Below are positions 53,021 through 62,556 of a DNA stretch of 64,000 nt, one piece after another; within the stretch, counting starts at the first letter, position 1; each line of letters opens with the position of its first letter. Source of the DNA: Oceanococcus sp. HetDA_MAG_MS8 (GTDB lineage: Bacteria > Pseudomonadota > Gammaproteobacteria > Nevskiales > Oceanococcaceae); NCBI GenBank assembly GCA_019192445.1, contig JAHCMK010000004.1, forward strand, positions 186,001 through 250,000, written 5' to 3'. A program made the position numbers and the translations under genes. A model generated the notes under the pieces. That model was not told where the DNA came from. It made no database searches and was given only the letters and a program-made list of their open reading frames with translations.

Positions 53021-53643
53021 TACTGCACCTCCGCAACATCTTGTGCTGCCGGTGGGTTTGTCAGCCCCTGTAAAAAGGCAATCAAGGCCTGCATCTTGGT
53101 TTTGTTCTGCACCGCATCGGGCGCAGCCAAAATGTCAGCATCGCTGTAGGGAACACCCACCGTTTTCAGAGCACGCATCATGGCCATGACCTCATCCGGA
53201 TCGACCATTTGCTCGTCTAGCCAGGGATAACCCGGCATATTCGATTGCGGCACCACATCACGCGGATTTATCAGGTGCAGCCGATGCCACTCATCAGAAA
53301 AGCGCCCGCCTACCCGGGCCAAGTCTGGCCCTGTACGCTTAGAGCCCCACTGGAAGGGGTGATCCCAGACCGACTCCTCTGCGGTGGAGTACTGGCCATA
53401 GCGCAGAGTTTCTTCGTGCAGGGTCCGCACCATCTGTGAATGGCAGTTGTAGCAGCCCTCTCGGACATACACATCGCGCCCGGCAACTTCTAGCGCAGAG
53501 CGAGGTTGCATGCCTGGCAAAGGTTGGGTTCCAACACCTTCAGTGATCAGCGGCACGATCTGCACCAGACCACCCACACTGATGACCAGCACAATCAGCA
53601 CGGTCATTAAGGAAATATTCTTCTCAACTCTTTCGTGACTCAT
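53020..53643 (-). CDS. ccoO: cbb3 oxidase subunit II, monoheme cytochrome c
   Basis: 207 residues. N-terminal membrane anchor ([20 protein letters not shown]), heme site [12 protein letters not shown] near residue 62, and [23 protein letters not shown] before it. Met ligand region NMPGYPWL follows. ATG overlaps the ccoN stop by four bases. Confidence 0.95.
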   Translation of the reverse strand: MSHERVEKNISLMTVLIVLVISVGGLVQIVPLITEGVGTQPLPGMQPRSALEVAGRDVYVREGCYNCHSQMVRTLHEETLRYGQYSTAEESVWDHPFQWGSKRTGPDLARVGGRFSDEWHRLHLINPRDVVPQSNMPGYPWLDEQMVDPDEVMAMMRALKTVGVPYSDADILAAPDAVQNKTKMQALIAFLQGLTNPPAAQDVAEVQ

Positions 53644-55073
53644 GACGCCACTCCTACAGGTTGCATGCGAACCTGTGCGTCTGGGGCCGCTACCGTGCGC
53701 CAGACATTCCAGGCCATCACCAGCATGCCGCTAAAGAACACCAGCCCACCCAGTAACCGCAGGGCGTAGAAGGGATAGGTCGCCTCTAAGGACTCGATAA
53801 AGCTGTAGGTCAGCGTTCCGTCTTCACCAACGGCGCGCCACATCATTCCCTGCATCACGCCCGCAATCCACATGGATGCGATGTAAAGCACGGTGCCGAT
53901 GGTTGAGAGCCAGAAGTGCAAGTTGATCGCTGGCACGCTGAACATCTCTTTTTTGCCGTAAAGACGGGGAATCAGAACGTAGAGCGAGCCCATGGTCATC
54001 ATGGCTACCCAGCCCAAGGCACCGGAGTGCACGTGACCAATGGTCCAGTCGGTGTAATGCGACAGCGCGTTCACCGTCTTGATCGACATCATCGGCCCTT
54101 CAAAGGTACTCATCCCATAGAAGGACAAGGACACCACCATGAATTTGATGATGGGGTCTTCGCGTAGCTTATGCCAGGCGCCCGACAAGGTCATGATGCC
54201 GTTGATCATGCCGCCCCAGCTTGGTGCCAGTAGCACCAAGGAGAAGGCCATACCCAGGCTTTGCACCCAATCTGGCAAGGCGGTGTAATGCAAATGGTGC
54301 GGCCCGGCCCACATATAAATGGAGATCAGAGCCCAGAAATGTACGATCGAGAGCCGGTAGGAATAAATCGGCCGACCTGCCTGTTTGGGCACAAAGTAAT
54401 ACATCATCCCCAAGAAGCCAGCTGTGAGGAAAAAGCCCACGGCGTTATGCCCATACCACCATTGCACCATGGCATCCACGGCCCCGGAGTACACCGAGTA
54501 GGACTTGGTCATGCTGAAAGGAATCGCAGCACTATTGACGATGTGCAAGACCGCAACGGTCAGGATGAAGGCGCCGTAGAACCAATTGGCCACATAAATA
54601 TGGCTCACCCGCCGCTGGAGGATGGTGCCGAAGAAGACTAGGGCATAAGACACCCAGACCACCGCAATCAGCAGGTCAATGGGCCATTCCAGCTCGGCAT
54701 ATTCTTTGCCAGAGGTGATGCCCAGGGGCAAGGTAATCGCAGCCGCTAGGATCACGGTTTGCCAGCCCCAGAAGGTAAACGATGCCAACTTGGGCAGGGC
54801 CAAAGGGGTATGGCAGGTTCGTTGCACCACCCAATAAGAGGTCGCAAACAACGCCGAACCGCCAAAAGCAAAAATCACCGCATTGGTATGCAGTGGACGT
54901 AAGCGCCCATAACTCAGCCAGGGCAGATCAAAGTTCAGGGCCGGCCAAAGTAGCTGCGCGGCGATTAACACCCCCACAGCCATTCCAACCACGCCCCACA
55001 AAACAGTAGCCAAGGCGAACTGCCGTATCACCTTATCGTGATAGCAGGGCTCGGCCGCGGGGTTTGCAGACAT
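53640..55073 (-). CDS. ccoN: cbb3-type cytochrome c oxidase subunit I
   Basis: 477 residues, about twelve membrane helices; catalytic subunit with heme b, heme b3 and CuB. Visible: [17 protein letters not shown] (heme b His), [25 protein letters not shown] (CuB His and crosslinked Tyr region), [14 protein letters not shown] (CuB His pair) and HVHSGALGW (heme ligands). First gene of the operon, 63 bases from an Fnr/Anr box. Confidence 0.96.
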   Translation of the reverse strand: MSANPAAEPCYHDKVIRQFALATVLWGVVGMAVGVLIAAQLLWPALNFDLPWLSYGRLRPLHTNAVIFAFGGSALFATSYWVVQRTCHTPLALPKLASFTFWGWQTVILAAAITLPLGITSGKEYAELEWPIDLLIAVVWVSYALVFFGTILQRRVSHIYVANWFYGAFILTVAVLHIVNSAAIPFSMTKSYSVYSGAVDAMVQWWYGHNAVGFFLTAGFLGMMYYFVPKQAGRPIYSYRLSIVHFWALISIYMWAGPHHLHYTALPDWVQSLGMAFSLVLLAPSWGGMINGIMTLSGAWHKLREDPIIKFMVVSLSFYGMSTFEGPMMSIKTVNALSHYTDWTIGHVHSGALGWVAMMTMGSLYVLIPRLYGKKEMFSVPAINLHFWLSTIGTVLYIASMWIAGVMQGMMWRAVGEDGTLTYSFIESLEATYPFYALRLLGGLVFFSGMLVMAWNVWRTVAAPDAQVRMQPVGVAS

Positions 55074-55135
55074 CAGTCACTCCAAGTCGTCCAATTCGAC
55101 GCGACCGAGTCTGGAGTAGCCATGGGATGAGCATT

Positions 55136-55149
55136 TTGATCTGAGTCAA
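55136..55149. promoter_or_regulatory. Fnr/Anr box shared by ccoN and hemN
   Basis: TTGATctgaGTCAA matches the TTGAT-N4-ATCAA consensus at 9 of 10 fixed positions. It lies 63 bases from the ccoN start on one side and 62 bases from the hemN start on the other. A class II activator position (-41.5) would put both start sites about 27 bases before the genes. The Fe-S regulator encoded at 60151 is the obvious ligand. Confidence 0.8.
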
Positions 55150-55210
55150 ATAGCCACAGAACCAACACGGGCAGAGTCGGGGCCATGGAAATCCCTGCAC
55201 GAGCTGCTTC

Positions 55211-56629
55211 ATGACCGCCCCCCTCCCGGAACCCACCTCGCTCACCGCGTTGCGGGCACGCGAGCTGCGTGCGCCACGCTATACCTCCTATCCCACTGCA
55301 CTGCAGCTCAAGGACAGCTTCTCCCCCGCGTTGTTCGAACGCGAGCTCGCCGCGTCCAACGATGATCTGGTTCCCAGTGCGCTCGCCCTGTATGTGCACT
55401 TACCTTATTGCGCGGCCGCCTGCTTTTACTGCGGCTGCCACCGGGTTATTAGCCGAAAGGCGAATACGCACAACGCCTATTTGGAACATTTGCTCAAAGA
55501 AATTGCGCAGACCGTCGACCGCATTGACACCGACCGCTTGGTGCAACAAATTCATATGGGTGGCGGCACACCAAACCTGTTGCGACCGGTGCAGCTTGAG
55601 CGCCTGCTTGAGGGGCTGACATCAAATTTCGCGCTGCAAGCTGGGTGCGAGGTCGCCATGGAAGTGGATCCGCGGCAAGCCCGCCCCGGTGACGCTCATG
55701 CCTGGGCCTCATTGGGCTTTAATCGGCTCAGCCTCGGTGTGCAGGACATCGACCCCGATGTGCAAAAGGCCATCAACCGTGTTCAGCCAGCCAGCGATGT
55801 GGCCCGCCTGGTCAAAGAAATTCGCCGGGCGGGTATTCAGGGCTTGAACATGGACTTAGTCCTTGGGCTACCTCGGCAAACGCGCCGCACTGTGGCGCAA
55901 AGTTTGGACTGGGTCATCGAGCAACAACCTTCGCGGATTGCCTTGTATCAATACGCTCATATGCCACTGCGCTTTCCTGCGCAGCGGGCCATCAATGATG
56001 CGGAGCTGCCAAGTTTGGAACAGCGCTTTGCCTTCCAAGACCTCGCCCGTGACCGCCTACAAATTGCCGGCTATGTGGACATTGGTCTAGACCACTATGC
56101 CCGTCCCGATGACGAGCTGGCGCAAGCCTTCCACGATGGTCGACTGCGCCGGAACTTCCAGGGCTACACCGTATTAGCCGATAGCGAGTTATTCGGTTTC
56201 GGGGTCAGTGCCATCAGCTGCGTGGGGCGTTGCATTGTGCAGAACCATAAGGACACACCGGTGTACGCCGAACGTGTCGAAGCCGGTCGCAGCCCTTTGC
56301 AGCGCGGCATGTTGCGCAGCCGTGAAGATTTGCGTCGAGCCCGCCTGATTGAACGCCTGATGTGCCGCCTGGAGGTAGACACTCACGCCTTTGGCGCCGA
56401 TGAAGGGCTCAATTTTGACGAGCACTTTGCCGTTGCTATTGACCGCCTCAACCGCCTCGACCCCGAACAAGAATTCTTGGATCGTCGCCAACCTCTGTGG
56501 AAGGTGACTGCCAGCGGACGCCAGTTCCTGCGCTTACTCGCCTCCTGCTTCGATGAGTACCAACAACAAACACACAATGCTGGCGGAGCTAAGGTGGCCA
56601 GTCCCATGCGGCCAGATACACCAGTTTGA
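55211..56629 (+). CDS. hemN: Oxygen-independent coproporphyrinogen III oxidase
   Basis: 472 residues. Radical SAM enzyme of heme synthesis used at low oxygen. N-terminus APRYTSYPTALQL and VHLPYCAAACFYCGCHRVI holds the C-x3-C-x2-C cluster plus the extra Cys of HemN; MGGGTPNLL and LGVQDIDPDVQKAINR follow. Full-length compared with E. coli HemN. Divergent from ccoN and first of hemN-fixL-fixJ. Confidence 0.96.
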   Translation: MTAPLPEPTSLTALRARELRAPRYTSYPTALQLKDSFSPALFERELAASNDDLVPSALALYVHLPYCAAACFYCGCHRVISRKANTHNAYLEHLLKEIAQTVDRIDTDRLVQQIHMGGGTPNLLRPVQLERLLEGLTSNFALQAGCEVAMEVDPRQARPGDAHAWASLGFNRLSLGVQDIDPDVQKAINRVQPASDVARLVKEIRRAGIQGLNMDLVLGLPRQTRRTVAQSLDWVIEQQPSRIALYQYAHMPLRFPAQRAINDAELPSLEQRFAFQDLARDRLQIAGYVDIGLDHYARPDDELAQAFHDGRLRRNFQGYTVLADSELFGFGVSAISCVGRCIVQNHKDTPVYAERVEAGRSPLQRGMLRSREDLRRARLIERLMCRLEVDTHAFGADEGLNFDEHFAVAIDRLNRLDPEQEFLDRRQPLWKVTASGRQFLRLLASCFDEYQQQTHNAGGAKVASPMRPDTPV

Positions 56630-58281
56630 CGCAGCCGCTCGGGAGTAAGCCCGAAAATTTGGCGCGGCATGTCCCCCACACTGCCCCCAGCCAAGGCAAG
56701 GGTTTACCATGGGTGATGGAGTTTGAAGACCAAGCCACGCCGGTGACGCCGCCCGAATTCACTGCCACATTCCGTCCCTCGGTGAGTGCCGTAGCTGCTC
56801 GCTACCGAGCCATACTCGGGGCCGCCGTGGACGGCATTATTGTGATTGATGCCAACGGCATCGTCCGCGAGTTCAACCCTGCGGCAGCCCGCCTGTTTGG
56901 CTATGAGCCCGACGAAGTACTAGGCCATAACGTGCACATGCTGATGGGCGGCCACTATCACCGCGAACACGATGAGTACATCGCCCGCTATAAGCGCACC
57001 GGTGAAGCCCGCATTATTGGGATTGGCCGGGAAGTGGTTGGCCGACGCAAGGATGGCAGCCAGTTTCCGCTAGAGCTGTCCGTGGGCGAGATTGAGGACG
57101 AGGGGCTACAGGGCTTTGTGGGCTTGATTCGCGATATTACTCAGCGTCGGGCCATCGAGAATCAGCTGGCGGAGCGGGAGGAAGAGCTACGCCTCACCTT
57201 CGAGCAAGCCCCCATGGCCATTGCCACCTGCGACTTGCGTGGACAGTTGCTCACCGCGAACCCCGCATTTTGTAAGCTCTTCGCCACCTGTGACCGTCCC
57301 ATAGGAATGACCTGCTTGCGGAGTTTGGCATGGGATGATGATCGCCCACGCATCGATAGCGCATTGAAGGAGCTCAACACCGGCACGACCGACCACACGC
57401 AGTTTGCGGGACGGTTTCATAATCCGGCTGGAGGCACCCATTACGCCGATGTCGTGATGGCCTTGGTGCGTAATTCCCAAGGTGAAGCGGCCTTCGTGGT
57501 TGTGGAAATCATGGACCGAACCGCTGAGGTATTGGCGGCCAATGAGGCCGCGGCCCATCGCGAACAGCTCGCCCAGGTGGGCCGGCTAGGCACCCTAGGC
57601 GAAATGGCCGCCGGCATCGCCCATGAAATTAACCAACCGCTCACCGCCGTGGCCACCTATGCTCGCGCAGGCCAACGCTTGCTCAGCGCTCCTGACACTG
57701 ACCCTGAGCTTATCGCGAACACCCTGGACAAAATTGCCCAACAAGCGGAGCGGGCCGGCTCCATCATTGAAAAAATCCGCCGCTTCGTGCGCCACCGTGA
57801 ACCGGAGGTGAGCGACCAGCCCGTCACGGCGATCTTTGATGACATCCACACCTTGGCCGAAGTCGATCTGCGTCGCCAAGGCTTACGCTTAGAGCCCCAA
57901 CTGGAAGACAACTTACCGGCGGTGCGCGTCGATCCAGTACAGCTGCAGCAAGTGTTACTCAACCTCATTCGCAACGCCGCCGACGCGATGCAAAGCCAGC
58001 GCCGGGATGACCGTATCCTGATGCAGGCTCGACGACATGGCAGGGACTGGCTAGAAATCGCCGTGGAGGATAGCGGCCCTGGATTGGACCAAGCCATTTT
58101 GGAACGTTTGTTCGAGCCCTTCACCTCCACCAAAGATCGCGGCTTTGGCCTCGGGCTCTCAATCTGTAAAAGTCTGATCGACGCGCATGGGGGAGAGCTC
58201 TCTCATGAAGTCGGTCAGCAGTGGGGCGGCGCTCGCTTCCGCATTCTGCTACCTGTGGAGACCCGCGATGAGCACAGATAA
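56626..58281 (+). CDS. fixL: FixL-like heme-PAS oxygen-sensor histidine kinase
   Basis: 551 residues from a TTG overlapping the hemN stop; ATG 56716 is an alternative giving 521. First PAS (~60-175) closely resembles the FixL heme domain: HMLMGGHYHREHDEYIARYKRTGEARIIGIGREVVGRRKDGS, with the His in REHDEY aligning to the heme ligand and Arg in the FG-loop region. A second PAS (~188-300) lacks that His. Then HisKA (EMAAGIAHEINQPLTA) and an ATPase domain (NLIRNAADAM, VEDSGPGLD, GFGLGLSICKSL). Soluble. Pairs with FixJ. Confidence 0.9.
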   Translation: MTQPLGSKPENLARHVPHTAPSQGKGLPWVMEFEDQATPVTPPEFTATFRPSVSAVAARYRAILGAAVDGIIVIDANGIVREFNPAAARLFGYEPDEVLGHNVHMLMGGHYHREHDEYIARYKRTGEARIIGIGREVVGRRKDGSQFPLELSVGEIEDEGLQGFVGLIRDITQRRAIENQLAEREEELRLTFEQAPMAIATCDLRGQLLTANPAFCKLFATCDRPIGMTCLRSLAWDDDRPRIDSALKELNTGTTDHTQFAGRFHNPAGGTHYADVVMALVRNSQGEAAFVVVEIMDRTAEVLAANEAAAHREQLAQVGRLGTLGEMAAGIAHEINQPLTAVATYARAGQRLLSAPDTDPELIANTLDKIAQQAERAGSIIEKIRRFVRHREPEVSDQPVTAIFDDIHTLAEVDLRRQGLRLEPQLEDNLPAVRVDPVQLQQVLLNLIRNAADAMQSQRRDDRILMQARRHGRDWLEIAVEDSGPGLDQAILERLFEPFTSTKDRGFGLGLSICKSLIDAHGGELSHEVGQQWGGARFRILLPVETRDEHR

Positions 58282-58900
58282 AAATTTGGTGCACATCATC
58301 GATGATGATGATGCCGTTCGAGACAGCCTTGCCCTACTTCTCACATCGGTAGGCTTGGAGAGCCAGCAATACGCCTCGGCGACCGAGTTTCTGGAGAGCA
58401 CGCTGGACGACAGGGTGCCCGGCTGCCTGATTTTGGATGTGCGCATGCCTGGCATGAGCGGCTTACAGCTGTTTAAGGAACTGCATAAGCGCGGGCTGTC
58501 CTGGCCGGTGATCTTCATGACCGGCCACGGCGACGTCCCCATGGCTGTGCAGGCGATGCGCGAGGGCGCCTTTGATTTCGTCCAAAAGCCCTTTCGCGAG
58601 TCCGAATTGCTCGATCGCGTGCAACAGGCTATCGCCCAGGATCGCAATGACCGCACCCAAGACTCAGAGTTGGCCGCGGTGCAGCAGCGCCTGGCCGAGC
58701 TCACCGGACGCGAGCGCGACGTTTTAGATCGTATCGTGGCGGGCCAGGCCAATAAGGTGATCGCCATCGAACTAGACATTAGTCAACGCACCGTCGAGCA
58801 GCATCGTGCCCGCGTTATGCGCAAGATGAATGCCCGCTCACTGGCCCACCTTATTCGGATGGTGATTCATGCCCCGCAAACGAGTGACAACCCCTCCTGA
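58268..58900 (+). CDS. fixJ: FixJ-like response regulator
   Basis: 210 residues from ATG 58268, overlapping the fixL stop by 14 bases. Receiver domain with the acidic cluster IIDDDDAVRDS, phospho-Asp in LILDVRMPGMSG, FMTGHGD Thr and the KPF Lys. C-terminal LuxR-type helix-turn-helix (LTGRERDVLDRIVAGQANKVIAIEL, SQRTVEQHRARVMRKM). In rhizobia FixJ activates fixK and nifA; no fixK-type gene lies next to it here, but an Fnr-type gene is 1.3 kb downstream. Confidence 0.92.
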   Translation: MSTDKNLVHIIDDDDAVRDSLALLLTSVGLESQQYASATEFLESTLDDRVPGCLILDVRMPGMSGLQLFKELHKRGLSWPVIFMTGHGDVPMAVQAMREGAFDFVQKPFRESELLDRVQQAIAQDRNDRTQDSELAAVQQRLAELTGRERDVLDRIVAGQANKVIAIELDISQRTVEQHRARVMRKMNARSLAHLIRMVIHAPQTSDNPS

Positions 58901-59002
58901 TCCCGGCAGCGGCTTGCCGACCAGGCTTGTCATGGACTGGGGCTACCAGCGCATGCCAAATCTGCAGTGCTGTGTTCGCGTGGACCTCAGCCGAGCTAGC
59001 GC

Positions 59003-59974
59003 ATGGTCATGATCTATGGGCTCATCATCGCGCTTGGCCTCGTTCTAGGTGCCTGCAGCGATGACGGCGATAACGCCGCAGGCCTGGTGCGCGATCAAAG
59101 CATCAGCACCCGCTCCGGGCAGACGCGCTACTTTGACTACTACGCCCCTCGCAGCTTGGAGCCTAAGCCAGCGGTGGTGATGATCTATCACGGTGGCGGC
59201 GGGAGTGCCGCTGAACTGCAACAGGACCAGGCCGCGCAGTCGCACTGGTTCAAGATTGCGGATGATGAAGGGCTGTTGTTGCTCTTTCCCAACGGCACCA
59301 ACATACAAACAGGCCAAACCCGGGGCGATAGCCTGAACTGGAACGATTGCCGCATTGGCCCAGATACCAGCGCTGCGGATGATGTGGGCTTTAGTTTGGC
59401 TTTGCTGGACTGGGCTCAGAGCCGTTTCAACGCCGACTCCAGGCAAATTTTTCTCAGTGGCGCCTCAAATGGCGGCATGATGAGTATGCGCATGGCCACT
59501 GAAGCAGCCCAGCGCGTGACTGCCTTTGCGAGCTTTATTGCTAGTCAACCCGACCCTAGCGAGTGCGCCCAGCCTCAGGTAGCCGTACCGGCGCTCATCC
59601 TGCATGGAACTGCTGACCCGCTCATCCCTTACGCAGGCGGCTGTATCGCCGGGGGTGACCGCGGCTGTGTGCGCTCTGCTGGCGATACCATCGCGCTATG
59701 GCGCGACCTACACCCCGTCGACCCTGCGCAAACACAGTCTGTAGCCTTCCCCGATCGCACAAGTAGCGATGACTCCAGAGCAAGTAGCCGTATTTACCGC
59801 GATGCTCAAACTCAGGTGCGTGTGCAATCCATCACCGTGCGCGGCGGTGGGCATCAAATTCCGAGTATCGAGCACCGTCGTAACCCGGCTCTTGCCCAAG
59901 CGCTAGGCCCGCAAAATGCCGACATCGAAGCCGTGGAGCTAGCCTGGGACTTCTTTGCACAATGGCGGCCTTAA
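59003..59974 (+). CDS. Lipoprotein esterase of the PHB-depolymerase/feruloyl-esterase type
   Basis: 323 residues. Short signal peptide with LGAC lipobox (Cys18). Alpha/beta hydrolase motifs: MIYHGGGGSAAEL (oxyanion), LSGASNGGMMS (Ser), LHGTADPLIPY (Asp) and RGGGHQIP (His). Resembles LpqC/PHB depolymerase family esterases acting outside the inner membrane. Transcribed alone; no clear operon link. Confidence 0.87.
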   Translation: MVMIYGLIIALGLVLGACSDDGDNAAGLVRDQSISTRSGQTRYFDYYAPRSLEPKPAVVMIYHGGGGSAAELQQDQAAQSHWFKIADDEGLLLLFPNGTNIQTGQTRGDSLNWNDCRIGPDTSAADDVGFSLALLDWAQSRFNADSRQIFLSGASNGGMMSMRMATEAAQRVTAFASFIASQPDPSECAQPQVAVPALILHGTADPLIPYAGGCIAGGDRGCVRSAGDTIALWRDLHPVDPAQTQSVAFPDRTSSDDSRASSRIYRDAQTQVRVQSITVRGGGHQIPSIEHRRNPALAQALGPQNADIEAVELAWDFFAQWRP

Positions 59975-60053
59975 GCCGCCGGGGCACGGCACTACGACCT
60001 TGGCTGATCTGCGCAAAGACCCGGTACAACGGGGGCCTACATCACGCATTGCC

Positions 60054-60081
60054 CCTAGACGACTAGGTATTTTCCCCTAGT
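60054..60081. promoter_or_regulatory. Cluster of CTAG repeats upstream of the Fnr gene
   Basis: CCTAG (60054-60058), CTAGG (60063-60067) and CCTAG (60076-60080) alternate, and ACTAGG/CCTAGT (60062-60067 and 60076-60081) form an inverted repeat around TATTTTCC. It lies 70-97 bases before the fnr-type gene. CTAG is usually rare in proteobacterial genomes. Possible operator; weak evidence. Confidence 0.3.
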
Positions 60082-60150
60082 TGCCACCGCTCAATTCCGG
60101 CTGTTTTTGCGGGTCCAAAAAACCGACAGTAGACCCACGCCTGTATCGGA

Positions 60151-60885
60151 ATGCCTTCCGTGTCCAAACTGTCCACCAACCCCGGTTGTGCGCGTTGCGG
60201 TTTGTCTGCCTTGTGCCAGTCCAGCAAAGCCGACTGCCAATTACCCGCGCCGTCTCCTGTCCAGGCCGGGCGGCCGCTTGCGGCTGATGATCACCTGGTG
60301 TGGCAGGGCGATCCGGTACAGGCGATCTTTGTACTACGCAGTGGCTGCATCAAGTCCTATGTGGTTGACCCAGACGGCACGGAGCGCGTGCGCGGTTTTT
60401 ACCACGCCGGTGAGGTGGTGGGCCTGGAAAGCCTATGCGATCAGGCCGCCAGCACCAGCTTGCAAGCTCTCACCCCAACCACCGTATGCCGAGTGTCACG
60501 GGGAGCCATTCTGAGCGAGAGCATGCCCGAGGTCGCCAAAACCGTACTGCCGTTGATTAGTAAAGCCTTGGATCAGGCCCAGACCCTGGCCGGCGACTAC
60601 AGCGCGGAGCAGCGCGTGGCGCGCTTCTTACTGGACTTGCGTGAGCATGCCGATGACGCCGATCAGCTACAGCTGGAGATGGGTCGGCGTGATATCGCCA
60701 ACTACCTGCGTTTGGTCACCGAAACCGTGAGCCGGGTGCTCAAGCGCTTCCAGGACGAAGGCCTGATTAGCGTGAAGCGAAAATCCATTCGCATCCTGCA
60801 AGCCAAGCGGCTCAATCAACTGGTGCAGTCGGCAGAGCCTATTCCACGGCTGAACAAGCGCCCCTCTTGCGCGCAGGCCGCCTAA
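60151..60885 (+). CDS. Fe-S oxygen-sensing Crp/Fnr-family regulator (Fnr/Anr type)
   Basis: 244 residues. N-terminal cysteines C13, C16 and C22 (CxxCxxxxxC) plus C113 in TPTTVCRVSR match the four [4Fe-4S] ligands of E. coli FNR in spacing. cNMP-like domain (~35-150), then a helix-turn-helix with RRDIANYLRLVTETVSRVLKRF; the E..SR recognition residues of FNR are kept, so TTGAT-type boxes are expected targets, such as 55136-55149. It should act as the anaerobic regulator for cco and hemN. Confidence 0.92.
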   Translation: MPSVSKLSTNPGCARCGLSALCQSSKADCQLPAPSPVQAGRPLAADDHLVWQGDPVQAIFVLRSGCIKSYVVDPDGTERVRGFYHAGEVVGLESLCDQAASTSLQALTPTTVCRVSRGAILSESMPEVAKTVLPLISKALDQAQTLAGDYSAEQRVARFLLDLREHADDADQLQLEMGRRDIANYLRLVTETVSRVLKRFQDEGLISVKRKSIRILQAKRLNQLVQSAEPIPRLNKRPSCAQAA

Positions 60886-60920
60886 GCCGCATGTCTCGTA
60901 TCGCCCTCCAGGAGTCCCCC

Positions 60921-61829
60921 ATGCAAACCGCTCCCCTGGCCGACACTGCCACCGTCAACGCCCCCATTGTTGACGGCTTTTATGACCCGAATACCTTTAC
61001 CATCAGTTATGTGGTGACCGACCCGCAAACCGGCCTCGCCGCAGTGATCGATCCCGTGCTGGACTACGACCCCAGCAGTGGGGCGATCAGCAACCGCTCC
61101 GCACAGCGATTAATTGAGCACATCCGCGAAACTGGTGCCCAGCTACAGTGGATTCTAGAAACCCATGCCCACGCCGACCATCTGTCTGGGGCCCAGGTCA
61201 TCAAAGACGCTCTAGGCGGGCGCCTCGTCATTGGTGAGCATATTCAGCAGGTACAGAGCACCTTTTCCGAACTCTTCGATTTGGGGGACGATTTCCCGAC
61301 CGATGGCTCCCAATTCGACAAGTTGGTCGCCGACCGCGACGAGCTCCCATTGGGCGAATTGTCGATCAAGGTCATCCACACACCAGGTCATACCCCTGCC
61401 TGTGTCAGCTACCTGATTGACGATGCCTTGTTCGTAGGGGATACCCTTTTTCTGCCGGACTATGGCACCGCCCGAGCGGACTTTCCGGGCGGCGACGCCC
61501 GCGCTTTGTATCGCTCTATACGGCGGCTGCTCTCATTACCCGCAGACACCCGCATGTATATGTGTCATGACTATCCGCCTAAAGGACGTCTGCCGGCCTG
61601 GGAAACCAGCGTGGGCGAACAACGCGAGAACAACATTCATGTGCATGACGGCATCGACGAAAACACCTTTGTCGAGCAACGCTGCCGCCGCGATAGCACC
61701 CTGCCAGCACCCAACCTGATCCTGCCCTCGCTACAGGTCAATATCCGAGCTGGCAGTCTCCCCGAACCTCACGCCAACGGCGTGCGGTATCTACAGATTC
61801 CCTTGAACCAACTGGGTGGAGGCGACTAA
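60921..61829 (+). CDS. MBL-fold hydrolase, persulfide-dioxygenase-like
   Basis: 302 residues from ATG 60921 (AGGAG upstream; longer frame to 60867 overlaps fnr). Metallo-beta-lactamase motif THAHADHLSGA near residue 87, HTPGHTPACVSY and FVGDTLF Asp, CHDYPP His. The pattern matches ETHE1/Blh-type persulfide dioxygenases, which oxidise glutathione persulfide in sulfide detoxification. It follows the Fnr gene by 35 bases and is probably co-transcribed. Confidence 0.85.
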   Translation: MQTAPLADTATVNAPIVDGFYDPNTFTISYVVTDPQTGLAAVIDPVLDYDPSSGAISNRSAQRLIEHIRETGAQLQWILETHAHADHLSGAQVIKDALGGRLVIGEHIQQVQSTFSELFDLGDDFPTDGSQFDKLVADRDELPLGELSIKVIHTPGHTPACVSYLIDDALFVGDTLFLPDYGTARADFPGGDARALYRSIRRLLSLPADTRMYMCHDYPPKGRLPAWETSVGEQRENNIHVHDGIDENTFVEQRCRRDSTLPAPNLILPSLQVNIRAGSLPEPHANGVRYLQIPLNQLGGGD

Positions 61830-61881
61830 GCGCAAACCTCAACGGAACGCCCCCTATTTCGTTGAGCGCCTTGCTCCAGGG

Positions 61882-61918
61882 AACGAGTCGGCTGCACGCA
61901 TCCGGCTCGTTTTTTTTT
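61882..61918 (+). terminator. Rho-independent terminator after the MBL-fold gene
   Basis: Stem ACGAGTCGG/CCGGCTCGT (one G-T pair) with a 10-base loop followed by eight or nine T residues. It lies 53 bases after the stop codon and ends the fnr-MBL transcript before the convergent LysE gene. Confidence 0.93.
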
Positions 61919-61951
61919 GGCGACGCTGTAGCTCTTGAGGCAGAAGCTCTT

Positions 61952-62554
61952 TTATAAAGCCAGCATCGAGCGCAGCAGCACCAAGCCAGCCGCAGCGGCA
62001 AAAAACACGGAGAAGCCCCGAGCCCAGGCCGGCTGGCTCATGCGCTGAGCCAACCTCGCCCCAAGCAGGGCAATCACGGAATACCAGGCCGCATCGATCG
62101 CGGCCGCTAAAGCCGCAGCACAGATCACCTCCAGGGCTCCGGCTCCGGCCGGCACCATAGCGGCGAAGATGCCGGCGAAAAACAACACCACCTTAGGGTT
62201 GAGTAAGGCCACCAACATGCCGCTCACAAAACCGCTACGCGCTGACCGCGGCGGCGCAGATGGAAGATAATCTGCGGAGTCTTTACGTGGCCAGAAGCCA
62301 TAGGCCAGCCACAACAAATAAGCCGCCCCCAACAGGCTGAGGCCCAGTTCGAGCGCAGGGTAAGTCTGGATGACCAAGGCCAATCCTGTAGCCGCAGCGG
62401 CGGCGTACAAGCCCACCCCCAGACCATGCCCCAAAGCCGCCGCCACAGCGGCCATTGAACCATCGCGCCCGCGTACCGCCAGAACAAAGAGCAAACTAGG
62501 CCCAGGGCTCAGCGCACCTGCCAGACATGCTAAGGCCAGCCCCAGCCAAGACAT
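61952..62554 (-). CDS. LysE/RhtB-family amino-acid exporter
   Basis: 200 residues from ATG 62554 (MSWLGLALACLAGALSPGPSLLFVL), the typical start of this family; the long upstream frame lies inside the TRAP gene. Six hydrophobic segments, GLGVGLYAAAAATGLAL, and GMLVALLNPKVVLFF are conserved features. Inner-membrane exporter of amino acids or related compounds. Starts 2 bases after the TRAP permease stop, so co-transcribed with it. Confidence 0.88.
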   Translation of the reverse strand: MSWLGLALACLAGALSPGPSLLFVLAVRGRDGSMAAVAAALGHGLGVGLYAAAAATGLALVIQTYPALELGLSLLGAAYLLWLAYGFWPRKDSADYLPSAPPRSARSGFVSGMLVALLNPKVVLFFAGIFAAMVPAGAGALEVICAAALAAAIDAAWYSVIALLGARLAQRMSQPAWARGFSVFFAAAAGLVLLRSMLAL

Positions 62555-62556
62555 AC

